DNA of 64,000 nucleotides from Citrobacter portucalensis. GTDB taxonomy: Bacteria; Pseudomonadota; Gammaproteobacteria; Enterobacterales; Enterobacteriaceae. Under the pieces are notes generated by a model. That model did not search any database. It worked only from the letters and a program-made list of their open reading frames with translations, and was not told the DNA's origin. The stretch's first letter is position 1, and each line of letters begins with the position of its first letter. Below, in pieces: positions 1-11,678 of the stretch. The DNA lies in the NCBI RefSeq assembly GCF_002042885.1, contig NZ_MVFY01000020.1, positions 1-64,000 of the forward strand. The letters run 5' to 3'. Both the position numbers and the translations under genes were made by a program.

Positions 1-5
1 ATACC

Positions 6-884
6 ATGAGTGGTTTTTTATTATTCCCGAAAATAAGAAGCGGCCTTGAGTGGATCGCCGGGCACAGCGATGCTGTCATTCAATTCGGCTGGAATATCGT
101 TGCCGCCGTGATCTTATTGTTTATCGGTAAATTTATCGCTCGTCTGCTCTCTCGTGGGCTGGAAAAGTTACTGCTTAAACGTAAAGTCGACAGAACGATC
201 ATTCAGTTCTTCACCGCGCTGGTACGTTACATTACCCTCGCCTTTTCCGTCGTCGCCGCATTAGGTCGCATCGGTATTGAAACATCCTCCATTATTGCCG
301 TCATCGGTGCCGCCGGACTGGCCATTGGCCTCGCGTTACAAAGCTCGCTTTCCAACTTTGCCGCTGGCGTGCTGTTGGTTTCCCTGCGACCTTTTCGCGC
401 CGGAGAAGTAGTGCAGATTGGTGCAGTCACCGGAACAGTAGAAAAGGTGCACATCTTCTCCACCACCCTGCTCACCGCGGACAGCAAAGAAGTTGTGATT
501 CCAAACGGTAAGATCATCGCTGACAACATCATTAACTATTCCCGTCACCCTTTTCGTCGTATCGTTCTGGTGATTGGTGTGGGTTATCAGAGTCGGATTG
601 CAGAGGTTAAACAAGTTATTAATCACATTATCGAGCAGGACAGCCGCATCGATAAGCAACGTGGGGTAACCGTTCGTCTGGGCGAACTGGGCGCTTCAGC
701 GTTGAATTTTTACGTGCGCGTATGGGTGCCCAATATCGAATACTGGAATACCTATTACGATCTGCTGGAAAACATTAAAGAGGCGCTGGACGCCAACCAC
801 ATCGACCTACCCTATCCACAGATGGATGTGCGTATTCAGAATGTCGCACCTCAGCAAAAGTCTCAGCTGCAACTGGTCGATTAG
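6..884 (+). CDS. MscS-family small-conductance mechanosensitive channel (paralogue)
   Basis: Inner-membrane channel of the MscS family, expected to open under membrane tension and release solutes after osmotic downshock. The 292-residue protein has three N-terminal hydrophobic segments. The third (about residues 95-130) has the Ala/Gly-rich packing pattern of the MscS pore helix (AVIGAAGLAIGLALQ) followed by LRPFRAGE. A beta domain with IPNGKI and the YPQMDV ending of MscS follow. It is very like E. coli MscS in length and order, but the N-terminus differs and the gene lies beside guaA, so I call it a paralogue rather than mscS. The ATG is five bases from the window edge, so a ribosome site or an earlier start cannot be seen. 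It converges on guaA across a bidirectional terminator. Confidence 0.85.
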   Translation: MSGFLLFPKIRSGLEWIAGHSDAVIQFGWNIVAAVILLFIGKFIARLLSRGLEKLLLKRKVDRTIIQFFTALVRYITLAFSVVAALGRIGIETSSIIAVIGAAGLAIGLALQSSLSNFAAGVLLVSLRPFRAGEVVQIGAVTGTVEKVHIFSTTLLTADSKEVVIPNGKIIADNIINYSRHPFRRIVLVIGVGYQSRIAEVKQVINHIIEQDSRIDKQRGVTVRLGELGASALNFYVRVWVPNIEYWNTYYDLLENIKEALDANHIDLPYPQMDVRIQNVAPQQKSQLQLVD

Positions 885-942
885 CGTACTTTCCTGCAGA
901 ACATGCGCCTGAAGTATTTGCTGAAATGCGTGCAATAAAAAA

Positions 943-965
943 CCCTCTGTAAACAGAGGGTTTTT
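943..965. terminator. Bidirectional rho-independent terminator between the mscS paralogue and guaA
   Basis: The stem CCCTCTG/CAGAGGG (943-949 with 954-960) has a 4-base loop, an A-run before it and a T-run after it. It can therefore stop transcripts arriving from both convergent genes. Confidence 0.85.
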
Positions 966-1004
966 GCATATTACCGGTTCAAAAACCGCTAACGGAAAGG
1001 GATA

Positions 1005-2582
1005 TTATTCCCACTCAATGGTAGCTGGCGGCTTACCGCTGATGTCATACACCACGCGGGAAATACCGTTCACTTCGTTGATAATGCGGTTAGAGACGCG
1101 GCCTAAGAAGTCATACGGCAGGTGTGCCCAGTGCGCGGTCATAAAGTCGATGGTTTCTACCGCACGCAGGGAAACAACCCAGTCGTACTTGCGGCCATCG
1201 CCCATCACACCAACGGAACGAACCGGCAGGAACACGGTGAACGCCTGGCTTACCTTGTTGTACAGGTCAGCTTTGTGCAGCTCTTCAATGAAGATAGCAT
1301 CCGCGCGACGCAGCAGGTCGCAGTACTCTTTCTTCACTTCGCCAAGCACACGTACGCCCAGACCCGGTCCCGGGAACGGGTGACGGTACAGCATGTCGTA
1401 CGGCAGGCCCAGCTCCAGACCAATCTTACGCACTTCGTCTTTGAACAGCTCACGCAGCGGCTCAACCAGACCCATCTTCATCTCTTTCGGCAAACCGCCC
1501 ACGTTGTGGTGAGATTTGATAACGTGCGCTTTACCGGTGGCAGATGCCGCGGATTCGATCACGTCCGGGTAGATGGTGCCCTGCGCCAGCCACTTAACGT
1601 CTTCCAGCTTCAGCGCTTCTTCATCAAATACTTCCACGAATACGCGGCCAATGATTTTACGTTTAGCTTCTGGGTCGTTCTCGCCTTTCAGCGCGTCCAG
1701 GAAACGCTGCTCGCCTTCCACGTGAACGATGTTCAGGCCAAAGTGGTCGCCGAACATATCCATCACCTGCTGAGCTTCGTTGAGACGCAGCAGACCGTTG
1801 TCGACGAACACGCAGGTCAGGTTTTTGCCGATAGCACGGTGCAGCAGCATCGCGGTCACGGAGGAGTCAACGCCGCCGGACAGACCGAGGATAACTTTAT
1901 CATTGCCAACCTGCTCACGAATGCGGGCAACGGCGTCATCGATAATTTTTGCCGGCGTCCACAGCGCTTCACACTGGCAGATGTCGCGCACAAAACGCTC
2001 CAGCATGCGCATACCCTGACGGGTGTGGGTAACTTCCGGGTGGAACTGCACGCCGTAGAAGCGTTTTTCTTCGTGCGCCATGATAGCGAACGGGCAGTTG
2101 TCGGTGCTGGCAACGGTCACGAAACCTTCCGGAATGGCGGTCACTTTGTCGCCGTGGCTCATCCACACGTCCAGCAGCGGTTTGCCGTCTGCGGTCAGGG
2201 AGTCTTCAATACCGCGGACAAGCGCGCTGTCGGTCTGAACTTCAACCTGCGCATAGCCGAATTCACGTTCGTTAGAACCTTCAACATGACCACCGAGCTG
2301 CATTGCCATGGTCTGCATGCCGTAGCACACGCCGAACACCGGCACGCCCGCATTGAAAACGTATTCCGGCGCACGCGGGCTGTTTTCTTCGGTGGTACTT
2401 TCCGGACCACCGGAAAGAATGATACCGCTTGGGTTGAATTCGCGAATTTGTGCTTCCGTAACATCCCATGCCCACAGTTCACAGTAGACGCCCAGTTCAC
2501 GTACGCGACGTGCAACCAGCTGAGTGTACTGCGAGCCGAAATCGAGGATGAGAATGCGATGTTTATGAATATTGTCTGTCAT
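1005..2582 (-). CDS. guaA: GMP synthase (glutamine-hydrolysing)
   Basis: Cytoplasmic enzyme that aminates XMP to GMP using glutamine and ATP, the last step of guanine nucleotide synthesis. The N-terminal class I glutamine amidotransferase domain has the nucleophile Cys86 in FGVCYGMQ and the FHPEVTH His/Glu pair. The ATP pyrophosphatase domain has the P-loop LSGGVDSSV (about residue 235), and the dimerisation domain ends in KPPATIEWE. The product is 525 residues, the E. coli length. I use the ATG at 2582 ([10 protein letters not shown]) because the 14 residues upstream in the open frame have no counterpart in the family. It is the second gene of guaBA, 63 bp after guaB. Confidence 0.97.
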   Translation of the reverse strand: MTDNIHKHRILILDFGSQYTQLVARRVRELGVYCELWAWDVTEAQIREFNPSGIILSGGPESTTEENSPRAPEYVFNAGVPVFGVCYGMQTMAMQLGGHVEGSNEREFGYAQVEVQTDSALVRGIEDSLTADGKPLLDVWMSHGDKVTAIPEGFVTVASTDNCPFAIMAHEEKRFYGVQFHPEVTHTRQGMRMLERFVRDICQCEALWTPAKIIDDAVARIREQVGNDKVILGLSGGVDSSVTAMLLHRAIGKNLTCVFVDNGLLRLNEAQQVMDMFGDHFGLNIVHVEGEQRFLDALKGENDPEAKRKIIGRVFVEVFDEEALKLEDVKWLAQGTIYPDVIESAASATGKAHVIKSHHNVGGLPKEMKMGLVEPLRELFKDEVRKIGLELGLPYDMLYRHPFPGPGLGVRVLGEVKKEYCDLLRRADAIFIEELHKADLYNKVSQAFTVFLPVRSVGVMGDGRKYDWVVSLRAVETIDFMTAHWAHLPYDFLGRVSNRIINEVNGISRVVYDISGKPPATIEWE

Positions 2583-2614
2583 TGACGCTAATTCCGAGGC
2601 AAGTGAAACAAATT

Positions 2615-2635
2615 CGCCCGGCATATAGCCGGGCG
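2615..2635 (-). other. Intercistronic hairpin between guaB and guaA
   Basis: Perfect 8-bp stem (CGCCCGGC, 2615-2622, with 2628-2635) and a 5-base loop in the 63-bp gap. No T-run follows on the minus strand, so it is more likely an mRNA stability or partial-attenuation element than a terminator. This role is inferred. Confidence 0.55.
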
Positions 2636-2645
2636 CGGAAACTTA

Positions 2646-4112
2646 TCAGGAGCCCATGCGGTAGTTAGGGGACTCTTTGGTGATGGTCACATCGTGAACG
2701 TGACTTTCCTGAATACCCGCACCGCTGATGCGTACAAACTCTGCTTTCGTTCGCAGCGCGTCGATAGTACCACAGCCGGTCAGACCCATACAGGAGCGCA
2801 GGCCGCCCATCTGCTGGTGAATGATCTCTTTCAGGCGACCTTTATAGGCAACGCGACCTTCGATACCTTCCGGGACCAGTTTGTCAGCAGCGTTATCGCT
2901 CTGGAAGTAACGGTCAGAAGACCCTTTGGACATCGCGCCCAGAGAACCCATACCGCGGTAAGATTTGTAAGAACGGCCCTGGTACAGTTCGATTTCGCCC
3001 GGGGATTCTTCAGTACCCGCCAGCATGGAGCCAACCATCACTGCGGCAGCACCAGCAGCAATCGCTTTAGCGATGTCGCCGGAGAAACGAATACCGCCGT
3101 CGGCGATAACCGGAATACCGGTGCCTTCCAGCGCTTCAACGGCATCAGAAACGGCAGTGATCTGCGGAACACCGACGCCGGTCACGATACGGGTAGTACA
3201 GATGGAGCCAGGGCCGATACCCACTTTAACTGCGCTGCAGCCAGCTTCAGCAAGCGCGCGAGCACCTGCGCCCGTAGCAACGTTACCGCCGATGATCTGC
3301 AGGTCAGGATATTTAGCGCGAGTTTCACGGATACGCTGCAGAACGCCTTCAGAGTGGCCGTGAGAGGAGTCAATCAGCAGAACGTCTACGCCAGCGGCAA
3401 CCAGCGCGTCTACACGCTCTTCGTTACCTGCGCCAGCACCTACCGCTGCACCAACGCGCAGACGACCATGCTCGTCTTTACAGGCGTTAGGTTTACGTTC
3501 TGCTTTCTGGAAATCTTTTACGGTGATCATGCCGAGCAGGTGGAAGCTGTCATCAACAACCAGCGCTTTCTCAACGCGTTTTTCGTGCATTTTGGCAAAA
3601 ACGACATCGCGCGCTTCGCCTTCACGAACGGTCACCAGACGCTCTTTTGGCGTCATATATACGCTAACCGGCTGGTTCAGGTCAGTCACAAAACGCACGT
3701 CACGGCCGGTGATGATGCCGACCAGTTCGTTATCTTCAGTCACTACCGGGTAGCCAGCAAAGCCGTTACGCTCGGTCAGTTCTTTCACTTCGCGCAGAGT
3801 AGTGGTTGGCAGTACGGTCTGTGGGTCAGTTACCACGCCAGATTCGTGTTTCTTCACGCGGCGAACTTCTTCAGCCTGGCGCTCGATGGACATGTTTTTG
3901 TGGATAAAACCGATGCCGCCTTCCTGGGCCAGGGCAATTGCCAGGCGCGCTTCCGTCACGGTGTCCATTGCTGCGGAGAGCATAGGAATGTTCAGGCGAA
4001 TGGTTTTCGTCAACTGGGTGCTGAGGTCAGCAGTATTCGGCAGAACGGTAGAATGAGCGGGAACGAGGAGGACGTCGTCAAACGTCAGGGCTTCTTTTGC
4101 GATACGTAGCAT
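2646..4112 (-). CDS. guaB: IMP dehydrogenase
   Basis: Oxidises IMP to XMP with NAD+, the committed step of GMP synthesis, as a cytoplasmic tetramer. The 488-residue protein has a TIM barrel split by a CBS-domain pair (about residues 93-203) and the catalytic loop [13 protein letters not shown], where the nucleophile corresponds to Cys305 of E. coli. The mobile flap holds [10 protein letters not shown], and the C-terminus is SPNYRMGS. The start at 4112 ([13 protein letters not shown]) is preceded by AGGTGAG. The open frame continues 37 codons upstream, but that part covers the promoter. It is the first gene of guaBA and diverges from xseA. Confidence 0.97.
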   Translation of the reverse strand: MLRIAKEALTFDDVLLVPAHSTVLPNTADLSTQLTKTIRLNIPMLSAAMDTVTEARLAIALAQEGGIGFIHKNMSIERQAEEVRRVKKHESGVVTDPQTVLPTTTLREVKELTERNGFAGYPVVTEDNELVGIITGRDVRFVTDLNQPVSVYMTPKERLVTVREGEARDVVFAKMHEKRVEKALVVDDSFHLLGMITVKDFQKAERKPNACKDEHGRLRVGAAVGAGAGNEERVDALVAAGVDVLLIDSSHGHSEGVLQRIRETRAKYPDLQIIGGNVATGAGARALAEAGCSAVKVGIGPGSICTTRIVTGVGVPQITAVSDAVEALEGTGIPVIADGGIRFSGDIAKAIAAGAAAVMVGSMLAGTEESPGEIELYQGRSYKSYRGMGSLGAMSKGSSDRYFQSDNAADKLVPEGIEGRVAYKGRLKEIIHQQMGGLRSCMGLTGCGTIDALRTKAEFVRISGAGIQESHVHDVTITKESPNYRMGS

Positions 4113-4154
4113 GGGCAATATCTCACCTGGGAGGTTATTAAATATTGCCGCGGC

Positions 4155-4180
4155 ATTATACAGAGCGTAACCGATTGCAT
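4155..4180 (-). promoter_or_regulatory. guaB promoter with overlapping PurR operator
   Basis: On the minus strand a perfect -10 TATAAT is at 4160-4155. Immediately upstream, at 4180-4165, is ATGCAATCGGTTACGC, which matches the PurR consensus ACGCAAACGTTTGCGT at 11 of 16 positions. It would lie over the spacer, as expected for repression of guaBA by PurR with hypoxanthine or guanine. The -35 is weak. Confidence 0.75.
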
Positions 4181-4242
4181 CCACACTTTTTTGCAAAAAA
4201 ACCTTGCGCTCCTCTGTGAGCATGTTACTTTCGACTGAATAA

Positions 4243-5858
<1,616 letters not shown>

Positions 5859-5910
5859 GGTGACTCCTTTAAATGGTGTTCAATTCTGCGCTAATTTTAC
5901 CATGATACGC

Positions 5911-6993
5911 TTAGTGTGAACCACGCAACTGTTGCTGTAGGATCAGTAATCGTTCTACCTCATCCAGCCTGCGCTGCGTCGTGTGGCTCACTTCCTGCGG
6001 GCTGCGTTCAAACAGACTTTGCGTCCCCAGAATATGTTCCGCCAGACAATGGGCATAAATCGTACCAGGCAGACACCAGCGTTGCACAACATCACCGTCA
6101 ATCAATTCGAGCACATCGTCGGCACCCTGTCGGTCGTAGCTGATGATACGCCCATCACGCAGATAAAGGCGCAGACCTTTTTGTCCGCCAGCAGGCCCCG
6201 CGTATTTATTCAGCCAGATATCCAACGGTACACCGCTAATCAGTCCTTGCAGATGCGCCTCTCCTTCAGCCGTGGTCAGGTCACCCTGGATGATGTTACG
6301 TCCCAGACGGTCTTTAGCGCTCTTCACCTGCAGGGTCATGCTGTCATCACCGCCCAGGTAACGCACTGTTTCACGCAGCATGGCCAGTACGTGTGTGCCA
6401 ATGTCCAGAATCACACCGTCCGGGTGGCGAAGCTCACGCGTATCTGGCTCACCAGTGGCAAAGTTGAGCGCGATCGGCTCTCCTGTAGCGTTATATCCGC
6501 TCGGCTCCTGCAAAAAACCGTCGATTTTAACAACGTCTGAAAAGTGAGAGACAAGTGCCTGTTGTGGGTTATCGCCCTGCCACTGCGCACCGAGTTTTCC
6601 CAATGCCAGCTGCATTGCGCCATTACGCGCCATCCAGTGGTCGAGCGCCAGCACACGGTCGGCAGCGTCGGGTTGCTCCAGCAGCGTTTTCAGTTTTTCA
6701 ATTTGGGAAAGCGTGGCAACAATCGGTTTTTCAACCACGATTCGTGCGATGGGAGCGGCCAGCGCCTGTTCAAGCACATCGAGATGATGCAGAGAAGCGG
6801 TGGTGATAAACAGGGTATCAAGCGGTGTTGCAAGAAGTTCAGCGAGCGATGCACAGCGTGTCACACCAGCGGGCTGTTTTGCGGGTTGCACGTCAAATCC
6901 CACACAGCACAGGGAATCACCGTAAAGTTTACGCAATGCGGGCAAGTATGCCGTTTCAACGACTGCGCCAAGCCCAACAAACCCTAACAGCAT
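5911..6993 (-). CDS. Gfo/Idh/MocA family NAD(P)-dependent oxidoreductase
   Basis: Predicted cytoplasmic dehydrogenase of 360 residues. The N-terminal Rossmann fold begins at residue 1 (LLGFVGLGAVVETAYLPAL), the family EKP motif is present (VVEKPIVATL), and a C-terminal alpha/beta substrate domain contains LDIGTHVLAML, which carries the usual histidine. Members oxidise or reduce sugars, cyclitols or related compounds; the substrate cannot be told from sequence. The start at 6993 is chosen because GAGGTGAG precedes it; the frame extends 12 codons further upstream. It lies 63 bp behind the POT transporter on the same strand, so the two may be co-transcribed. I do not recall this gene at this position in K-12. 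Confidence 0.82.
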   Translation of the reverse strand: MLLGFVGLGAVVETAYLPALRKLYGDSLCCVGFDVQPAKQPAGVTRCASLAELLATPLDTLFITTASLHHLDVLEQALAAPIARIVVEKPIVATLSQIEKLKTLLEQPDAADRVLALDHWMARNGAMQLALGKLGAQWQGDNPQQALVSHFSDVVKIDGFLQEPSGYNATGEPIALNFATGEPDTRELRHPDGVILDIGTHVLAMLRETVRYLGGDDSMTLQVKSAKDRLGRNIIQGDLTTAEGEAHLQGLISGVPLDIWLNKYAGPAGGQKGLRLYLRDGRIISYDRQGADDVLELIDGDVVQRWCLPGTIYAHCLAEHILGTQSLFERSPQEVSHTTQRRLDEVERLLILQQQLRGSH

Positions 6994-7056
6994 GTTCTCA
7001 CCTCGTAAATGAATTGGCCGGGACATCACGTCTGCCCCGGCACAATCGAGGTGTTA

Positions 7057-8598
7057 TCAGGCGCTAGTAGCCGGTTTAGTTTGCGTATTCTCCAGCATGC
7101 GACGGATCGGCACAATGAGGACGATCAGTACCGCGGCGCAGATAAGCAACGCAATCGAGCAGCGAGCGAAGAGATCCGGCAGCATATCCAGTTGGTCGGC
7201 CTTCACATGACCACCAATCAGACCTGCGGCCAGGTTACCCAGCGCACTGGCGCAGAACCACAGGCCCATCATCTGACCGCGCATTCTTTCCGGGGCCAGC
7301 AACGTCATGGTCGCCAGACCGATCGGGCTCAGGCACAGCTCACCAAGCGTCAGCATCAGGATGCTGCCCACCAGCCAGAATGGGGAGACGCCTGCGCCAC
7401 CGTTACTGAGAACGTTTTGCGCTGCCAGCATCATCAGACCAAAGCCTGCAGCGGCACAGAGAATACCGATAACGAACTTGGTGATGCTGCTCGGGCGAAT
7501 GTTCATGCTCGCCAGTTTCGGCCACGCCCAGCTGAATACCGGTGCCAGCAGAATGATAAAGAGTGCGTTTATCGACTGGAACCAGACCGCCGGGATTTCA
7601 AAATCGCCGATCATACGGTTAGTGTAGTCATTAGCGAACAGGTTAAATGAGGTTGGCTTCTGCTCAAATGCAGACCAGAAGAACGCGGCGGAAACCAGCA
7701 GGATAAAGCAGACCAGCAGTCTGGCGCGCTCTTTACGGTTCAAACCGGCAAAGATGAACAGGTAGATAAAGTACAAGGCAACGGAGGCTGCAATCACGTA
7801 TACCAGTATGCTGGCAACCGCGACCGGATTTATCACAATCACGCCCTGCGCAATCAGCGTAACGATAACGGCTACGCCGACGGCCAGCGCCAGCAGCCAC
7901 GCGCCCACACCGTTACGTTTCACTACCGGGCTGTTCCAGGTTGAGTCCAGACCCACTTCGCTGTCATAACGTTTCATCGATGGAACGGCAAACACGCGGA
8001 AGATGATCAACGCCACCAGCATCCCGATACCACCGATGCCAAAGCCCCAGTGCCAACCGTGGGATTTAATCAGCCAGCCGGAGATCAGCGGCGCGATAAA
8101 CGACCCCATATTGATGCCCATATAGAACAGCGAGAAACCGCCGTCGCGACGCGCATCGCCTTTTTTATACAGCGTGCCAACCATCACTGAGATACAGGTT
8201 TTAAACAGACCGGAACCGAGTACGATAAACATCAGGCCGATAAAGAACAGGTTGTTCCCCATAATGGCCGAGAGCGCGATCGACAAGTGACCGAGCGCAA
8301 TCAAAATGGAACCGTACCACACCGCTTTCTGTTGGCCGAGCCAGTTATCCGCCAGCCAGCCACCTGGCAGCGCGGCGAGATACATCGTACCGGCAAAGAT
8401 ACCCACAATCGCCGAAGCATTTTCACGCGCCAGCCCCATGCCGCCGTCATAAACGGTAGCAGCCATAAACAGGATCAGTAACGGGCGAATGCCGTAAAAC
8501 GAGAAGCGCTCCCACATCTCTGTGAAAAACAGCGAGCCGAGCGGATAAGGATGACCGAAGAAAGTTCGGCTTTCTTTTTGATTAACAGAGGATTGCAT
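7057..8598 (-). CDS. POT/PTR2 family proton-dependent transporter
   Basis: Inner-membrane proton symporter of the proton-dependent oligopeptide transporter family. The 513-residue protein has about 14 hydrophobic segments, the same number as the Dtp proteins. The proton-coupling motif is near the N-terminus (EMWERFSFYG, an ExxERFxYYG variant with Phe for the first Tyr), and the PTR2 signature FSLFYMGINMGSF is present. It is clearly more distant from DtpA-D than those are from one another, so no dtp symbol is given and the substrate may be a di- or tripeptide or another amide. GGGAG precedes the ATG. The Gfo/Idh gene follows, which hints at a joint uptake and conversion role; this is inference. 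Confidence 0.85.
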   Translation of the reverse strand: MQSSVNQKESRTFFGHPYPLGSLFFTEMWERFSFYGIRPLLILFMAATVYDGGMGLARENASAIVGIFAGTMYLAALPGGWLADNWLGQQKAVWYGSILIALGHLSIALSAIMGNNLFFIGLMFIVLGSGLFKTCISVMVGTLYKKGDARRDGGFSLFYMGINMGSFIAPLISGWLIKSHGWHWGFGIGGIGMLVALIIFRVFAVPSMKRYDSEVGLDSTWNSPVVKRNGVGAWLLALAVGVAVIVTLIAQGVIVINPVAVASILVYVIAASVALYFIYLFIFAGLNRKERARLLVCFILLVSAAFFWSAFEQKPTSFNLFANDYTNRMIGDFEIPAVWFQSINALFIILLAPVFSWAWPKLASMNIRPSSITKFVIGILCAAAGFGLMMLAAQNVLSNGGAGVSPFWLVGSILMLTLGELCLSPIGLATMTLLAPERMRGQMMGLWFCASALGNLAAGLIGGHVKADQLDMLPDLFARCSIALLICAAVLIVLIVPIRRMLENTQTKPATSA

Positions 8599-8858
8599 AA
8601 TTCTCCCGAAAGTTATGTCGTCGTGCGTGTAAACACCGCGATGTACGCCAGCCAGTTACGTATCTGACCGATTTTTTACATGCGGCGAAAAGTTATTTAA
8701 CCATTTGATAACCTAAGGCTAGTTTTGTCTAGTACCAGCCCCCGGACTTTAAGATGAAAACTCGACAAATGTCTACTTTCTTAGATTTAAACTTGGTAAA
8801 AATCGAATAGTGATTGACATCGCACGGGCTGAGGCTGGCGATGGAATACCGAAAAAAA
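8599..8858. other. Intergenic region upstream of the POT transporter
   Basis: About 260 bp between the POT start and the der terminator. It must hold the POT promoter on the minus strand, but no convincing -35/-10 pair stands out. Around 8718-8737 there are two CTAG tetramers (CTAGTTTTGTCTAG), and at about 8690-8712 GTTAT and ATAAC form an inverted pair; either might bind a regulator. No open frame or RNA gene was recognised. Confidence 0.4.
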
Positions 8859-8881
8859 ACCCGCGACAAGCGCGGGTTTTT
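8852..8881 (-). terminator. Rho-independent terminator after der
   Basis: The stem ACCCGCG/CGCGGGT (8859-8865 with 8871-8877) has a 5-base loop. On the minus strand it is followed by eight T (A-run at 8852-8859). A shorter T-run on the other side could give weak termination on the plus strand. Confidence 0.85.
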
Positions 8882-8898
8882 ATCAACATCAGCAACGA

Positions 8899-10371
8899 TT
8901 ATTTGCTTTTTTTAATGTGCTTAATCAAACGCTTACGTTTACGCATCTGGGTCGGCGTCAGTGTATTACGTTTATTCGCAAACGGGTTTTCCCCTTCTTT
9001 GAACTGAATACGGATTGGCGTCCCCATCACGTCCAAAGACTTGCGGAAATAGTTCATCAGATAGCGCTTGTAGGAATCCGGCAGGTCTTTGACCTGGTTG
9101 CCGTGAATCACCACGATTGGCGGGTTATAACCACCAGCGTGGGCATATTTCAGCTTCACACGACGACCACGCACCAGCGGCGGCTGATGATCTTCTACTG
9201 CCATGGTCATGATGCGCGTCAGCATCGCGGTGCTCACTCGACGTGTGGAGCTATCGTATGCTTCACGGACCGATTCAAACAGATTACCCACGCCGCTACC
9301 GTGTAGCGCAGAGATAAAGTGTACGCGCGCAAAATCAATAAAGCCCAGACGGAAGTCCAGCGTCTCTTTGACCTGCTCTTTTACTTCCTGCGTCAGGCCA
9401 TCCCACTTGTTGACTACGATAACAAGTGAGCGCCCACTATTGAGGATAAAGCCCAGCAGCGACAGGTCCTGATCGGAAATCCCTTCACGCGCGTCAATCA
9501 CCAGCATCACCACGTTGGCATCTTCAATTGCCTGCAGCGTTTTGATTACTGAGAATTTTTCTACCGCTTCGGTAATTTTGCCGCGCTTACGCACGCCCGC
9601 GGTATCAATGAGCACATATTCGCGTTCATCGCGCTGCATCGGAATATAAATACTGTCACGCGTGGTTCCCGGCATGTCGTAAACCACTACGCGGTCTTCG
9701 CCGAGAATACGGTTAGTAAGTGTGGACTTACCTACGTTCGGACGACCAACAATCGCCAGTTTGATCGGCAGGTCCTGCGGGTTGAAATCGTCCTCAGGCT
9801 CTTCTTCGCCGTTTTCTTTGGCTTCCAGCTGCGCCCAGTATTCTGCGTCTTCATCCACTTCTTCCTGAGGAGCAACGTCATCCATCCACGGCAGCAGAAC
9901 ATGCTCCAGCAGGCTGAGAACACCACGACCATGGGACGCCGCGATCGGATAAATTTCACCCAGACCCAATGAGTAGAAATCAACAACCGCCTGGTCAGGA
10001 TCGAGTCCGTCAGTTTTGTTGGCGACCAGGAACGTCGGTTTCTGGCGCGAACGCAGATGTTTAGCAATAGCTTCATCCGCTGGCATCAGGCCAGCACGCG
10101 CATCCACCATGAACAGCACAACGTCTGCTTCTTCGATAGCCAACAGCGACTGTTCCGCCATACGGGTTTCAACACCGTCTTCGGTGCCATCAATACCGCC
10201 GGTATCAATACAGATAAACTCACGGCCTTCAATTTCCGCACGACCGTACTTACGGTCACGAGTCAGACCCGGGAAATCCGCAACCAGCGCATCTCGGGTG
10301 CGAGTTAGACGGTTAAATAACGTGGATTTGCCAACGTTAGGGCGCCCGACAAGCGCGACCACAGGTACCAT
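8899..10371 (-). CDS. der: Ribosome-associated GTPase Der (EngA)
   Basis: Essential GTPase needed for maturation of the 50S ribosomal subunit. The 490-residue protein has two tandem G domains, each with GRPNVGKST (residues 9-17 and again near 210), DxxG switches and NKxD boxes (NKTDG, NKWDG). An acidic linker (about 165-200, rich in Glu/Asp) and a C-terminal KH-like domain with a basic tail ([14 protein letters not shown]) complete it. The start at 10371 ([12 protein letters not shown]) follows GAGG. The 14 extra residues of the open frame have no family counterpart. It lies downstream of bamB across a terminator-like hairpin pair, so it may have its own promoter or depend on read-through. 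Confidence 0.97.
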   Translation of the reverse strand: MVPVVALVGRPNVGKSTLFNRLTRTRDALVADFPGLTRDRKYGRAEIEGREFICIDTGGIDGTEDGVETRMAEQSLLAIEEADVVLFMVDARAGLMPADEAIAKHLRSRQKPTFLVANKTDGLDPDQAVVDFYSLGLGEIYPIAASHGRGVLSLLEHVLLPWMDDVAPQEEVDEDAEYWAQLEAKENGEEEPEDDFNPQDLPIKLAIVGRPNVGKSTLTNRILGEDRVVVYDMPGTTRDSIYIPMQRDEREYVLIDTAGVRKRGKITEAVEKFSVIKTLQAIEDANVVMLVIDAREGISDQDLSLLGFILNSGRSLVIVVNKWDGLTQEVKEQVKETLDFRLGFIDFARVHFISALHGSGVGNLFESVREAYDSSTRRVSTAMLTRIMTMAVEDHQPPLVRGRRVKLKYAHAGGYNPPIVVIHGNQVKDLPDSYKRYLMNYFRKSLDVMGTPIRIQFKEGENPFANKRNTLTPTQMRKRKRLIKHIKKSK

Positions 10372-10400
10372 GTTTAAAGCCTCATTTAAAAAATCATCAG

Positions 10401-10467
10401 ACAACGGGCACATTTTTTGCCCCGTTGTTAAAAACAGTAAAACGGCCCCTGCACCAGGAGCCGTTTT
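10401..10467 (-). terminator. Tandem hairpins between bamB and der
   Basis: Stem AAAACGGC/GCCGTTTT (10439-10446 with 10460-10467, extended with one mismatch), followed by an A/T-rich tract, resembles a terminator for bamB. A second stem, ACAACGGG/CCCGTTGT (10401-10408 with 10421-10428), follows just before der. Termination is probably partial. Confidence 0.6.
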
Positions 10468-10489
10468 TCAAAGCGAGCGGCCGGGACGA

Positions 10490-11668
10490 TTAACGCGTAA
10501 TGGAGTACAGCGTACCGTCTTTCGCCTGGATCAGCAGTTTACCATCAGCAGAGACCGGCTCGGTCAGGAAACCTGAGCTGTCGACTTTCTGCTGGGCAAC
10601 AAAACGACCATCGTCAACGTTAATCCAGTGCAGGTAGCCTTCGCTATCACCGACGACCAGATTGCCATTATACAATACCGGGGACGTCAGCAGACGGTGC
10701 AGCAGATCGCTTTGCGTCCACAGCGTCACGCCGCCATCGGTGGTCAGCGCCAGTACGCGGTCATTCTGGTCAACCAGGTAGATACGGTTACCGTCGACGA
10801 TGAAATCATTCACCGAGCCCAGTTCGCGTTTCCACATAATCTGACCGCTGCGCAGATCCAGCGCCGTCAGGTTACCATTATAAGCCAGCGCGTAAACAAC
10901 GCCATTGACGATAACCGGCGTGGTATCAACGTCGCTCAGACGATCGATTTCCGTTGGGCCTGTCGCCTGTGAGATACGCTGCTGCCAAATCATCTGGCCT
11001 TGCTGCATCAGCACGGCGCTCACGCGACCGTTATCACCGCCGACAATAGCTGCGCCAAAGGCGGTTGCCGGAGCGGATTCACCACGCAGAGACAGGGAAG
11101 GCATGTCGAGGTTAACGGTCCATTTGATGGCGCCATCAGCTTCGTTTAATGCCTGCAACTGGCCGTTGCTGGTGTGGATCAAAACTACGCCATCGCTCAC
11201 AACAGGACGAGACAGCGCTTCACCGGCGACTTTCGTCTGCCATGCGGTGGTACCGTCGCTGGTATTCAACGCATAAACCTGTGCTTTTTCGCTGCCAATG
11301 TAAACATGTCCGCCGGACACGGTTACGCCGCCAGAAAGCTGTGCAGATGCACGGGAGAACCAGCCGTCTTTCTCTCCCAGATTCACAGACCAGACTTCTT
11401 TACCGTCGCCTGCGTTCAATGCTTTCACTACACCAGCGCGATCGGCTGCATAGACAACGTTATCCGCCAGCGCAGGGTGAAGATTGGAATAGAAATCACC
11501 AATACCGTTACCTACGGAGGTGCTCCATTCCGTAGACGGAGTAAACTGGTTTTCAACCACCGGTAATGGGGACATCTTAACGACATCTTCTTCGCCACTA
11601 AACAGTGAACAGCCGCTCAATAGGGTAACGGAAAGCAGCCCTGGCAGAAGTAATTTACGCAATTGCAT
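10490..11668 (-). CDS. bamB: Outer membrane assembly lipoprotein BamB
   Basis: Lipoprotein of the BAM complex that helps BamA insert beta-barrel proteins into the outer membrane. The 392-residue precursor has a signal peptide with lipobox LSGC (acylated Cys20), followed by Ser, which permits Lol transport to the outer membrane. The rest is a PQQ-like eight-bladed beta-propeller with repeating blade motifs (DGKEVWSVNL, DGTTAWQTKV, SGQIMWKREL). Length and ending (SITR) match E. coli BamB. The start lies 10 bp after the yfgM stop, with GAGGGA as ribosome site, so it is probably co-transcribed with hisS-yfgM. Confidence 0.97.
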   Translation of the reverse strand: MQLRKLLLPGLLSVTLLSGCSLFSGEEDVVKMSPLPVVENQFTPSTEWSTSVGNGIGDFYSNLHPALADNVVYAADRAGVVKALNAGDGKEVWSVNLGEKDGWFSRASAQLSGGVTVSGGHVYIGSEKAQVYALNTSDGTTAWQTKVAGEALSRPVVSDGVVLIHTSNGQLQALNEADGAIKWTVNLDMPSLSLRGESAPATAFGAAIVGGDNGRVSAVLMQQGQMIWQQRISQATGPTEIDRLSDVDTTPVIVNGVVYALAYNGNLTALDLRSGQIMWKRELGSVNDFIVDGNRIYLVDQNDRVLALTTDGGVTLWTQSDLLHRLLTSPVLYNGNLVVGDSEGYLHWINVDDGRFVAQQKVDSSGFLTEPVSADGKLLIQAKDGTLYSITR

Positions 11669-11678
11669 CGGGTCCCTC

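Noticed and set aside
1122-2585. Long open frame opposite guaA (487 codons)
   Set aside because: It is antisense to a fully recognised gene, has no ribosome site or family motif, and arises from the codon bias of guaA.
2694-4109. Long open frame opposite guaB (471 codons)
   Set aside because: It is the antisense shadow of guaB; its residues are rich in His/Arg/Phe as expected from reading a high-expression gene backwards.
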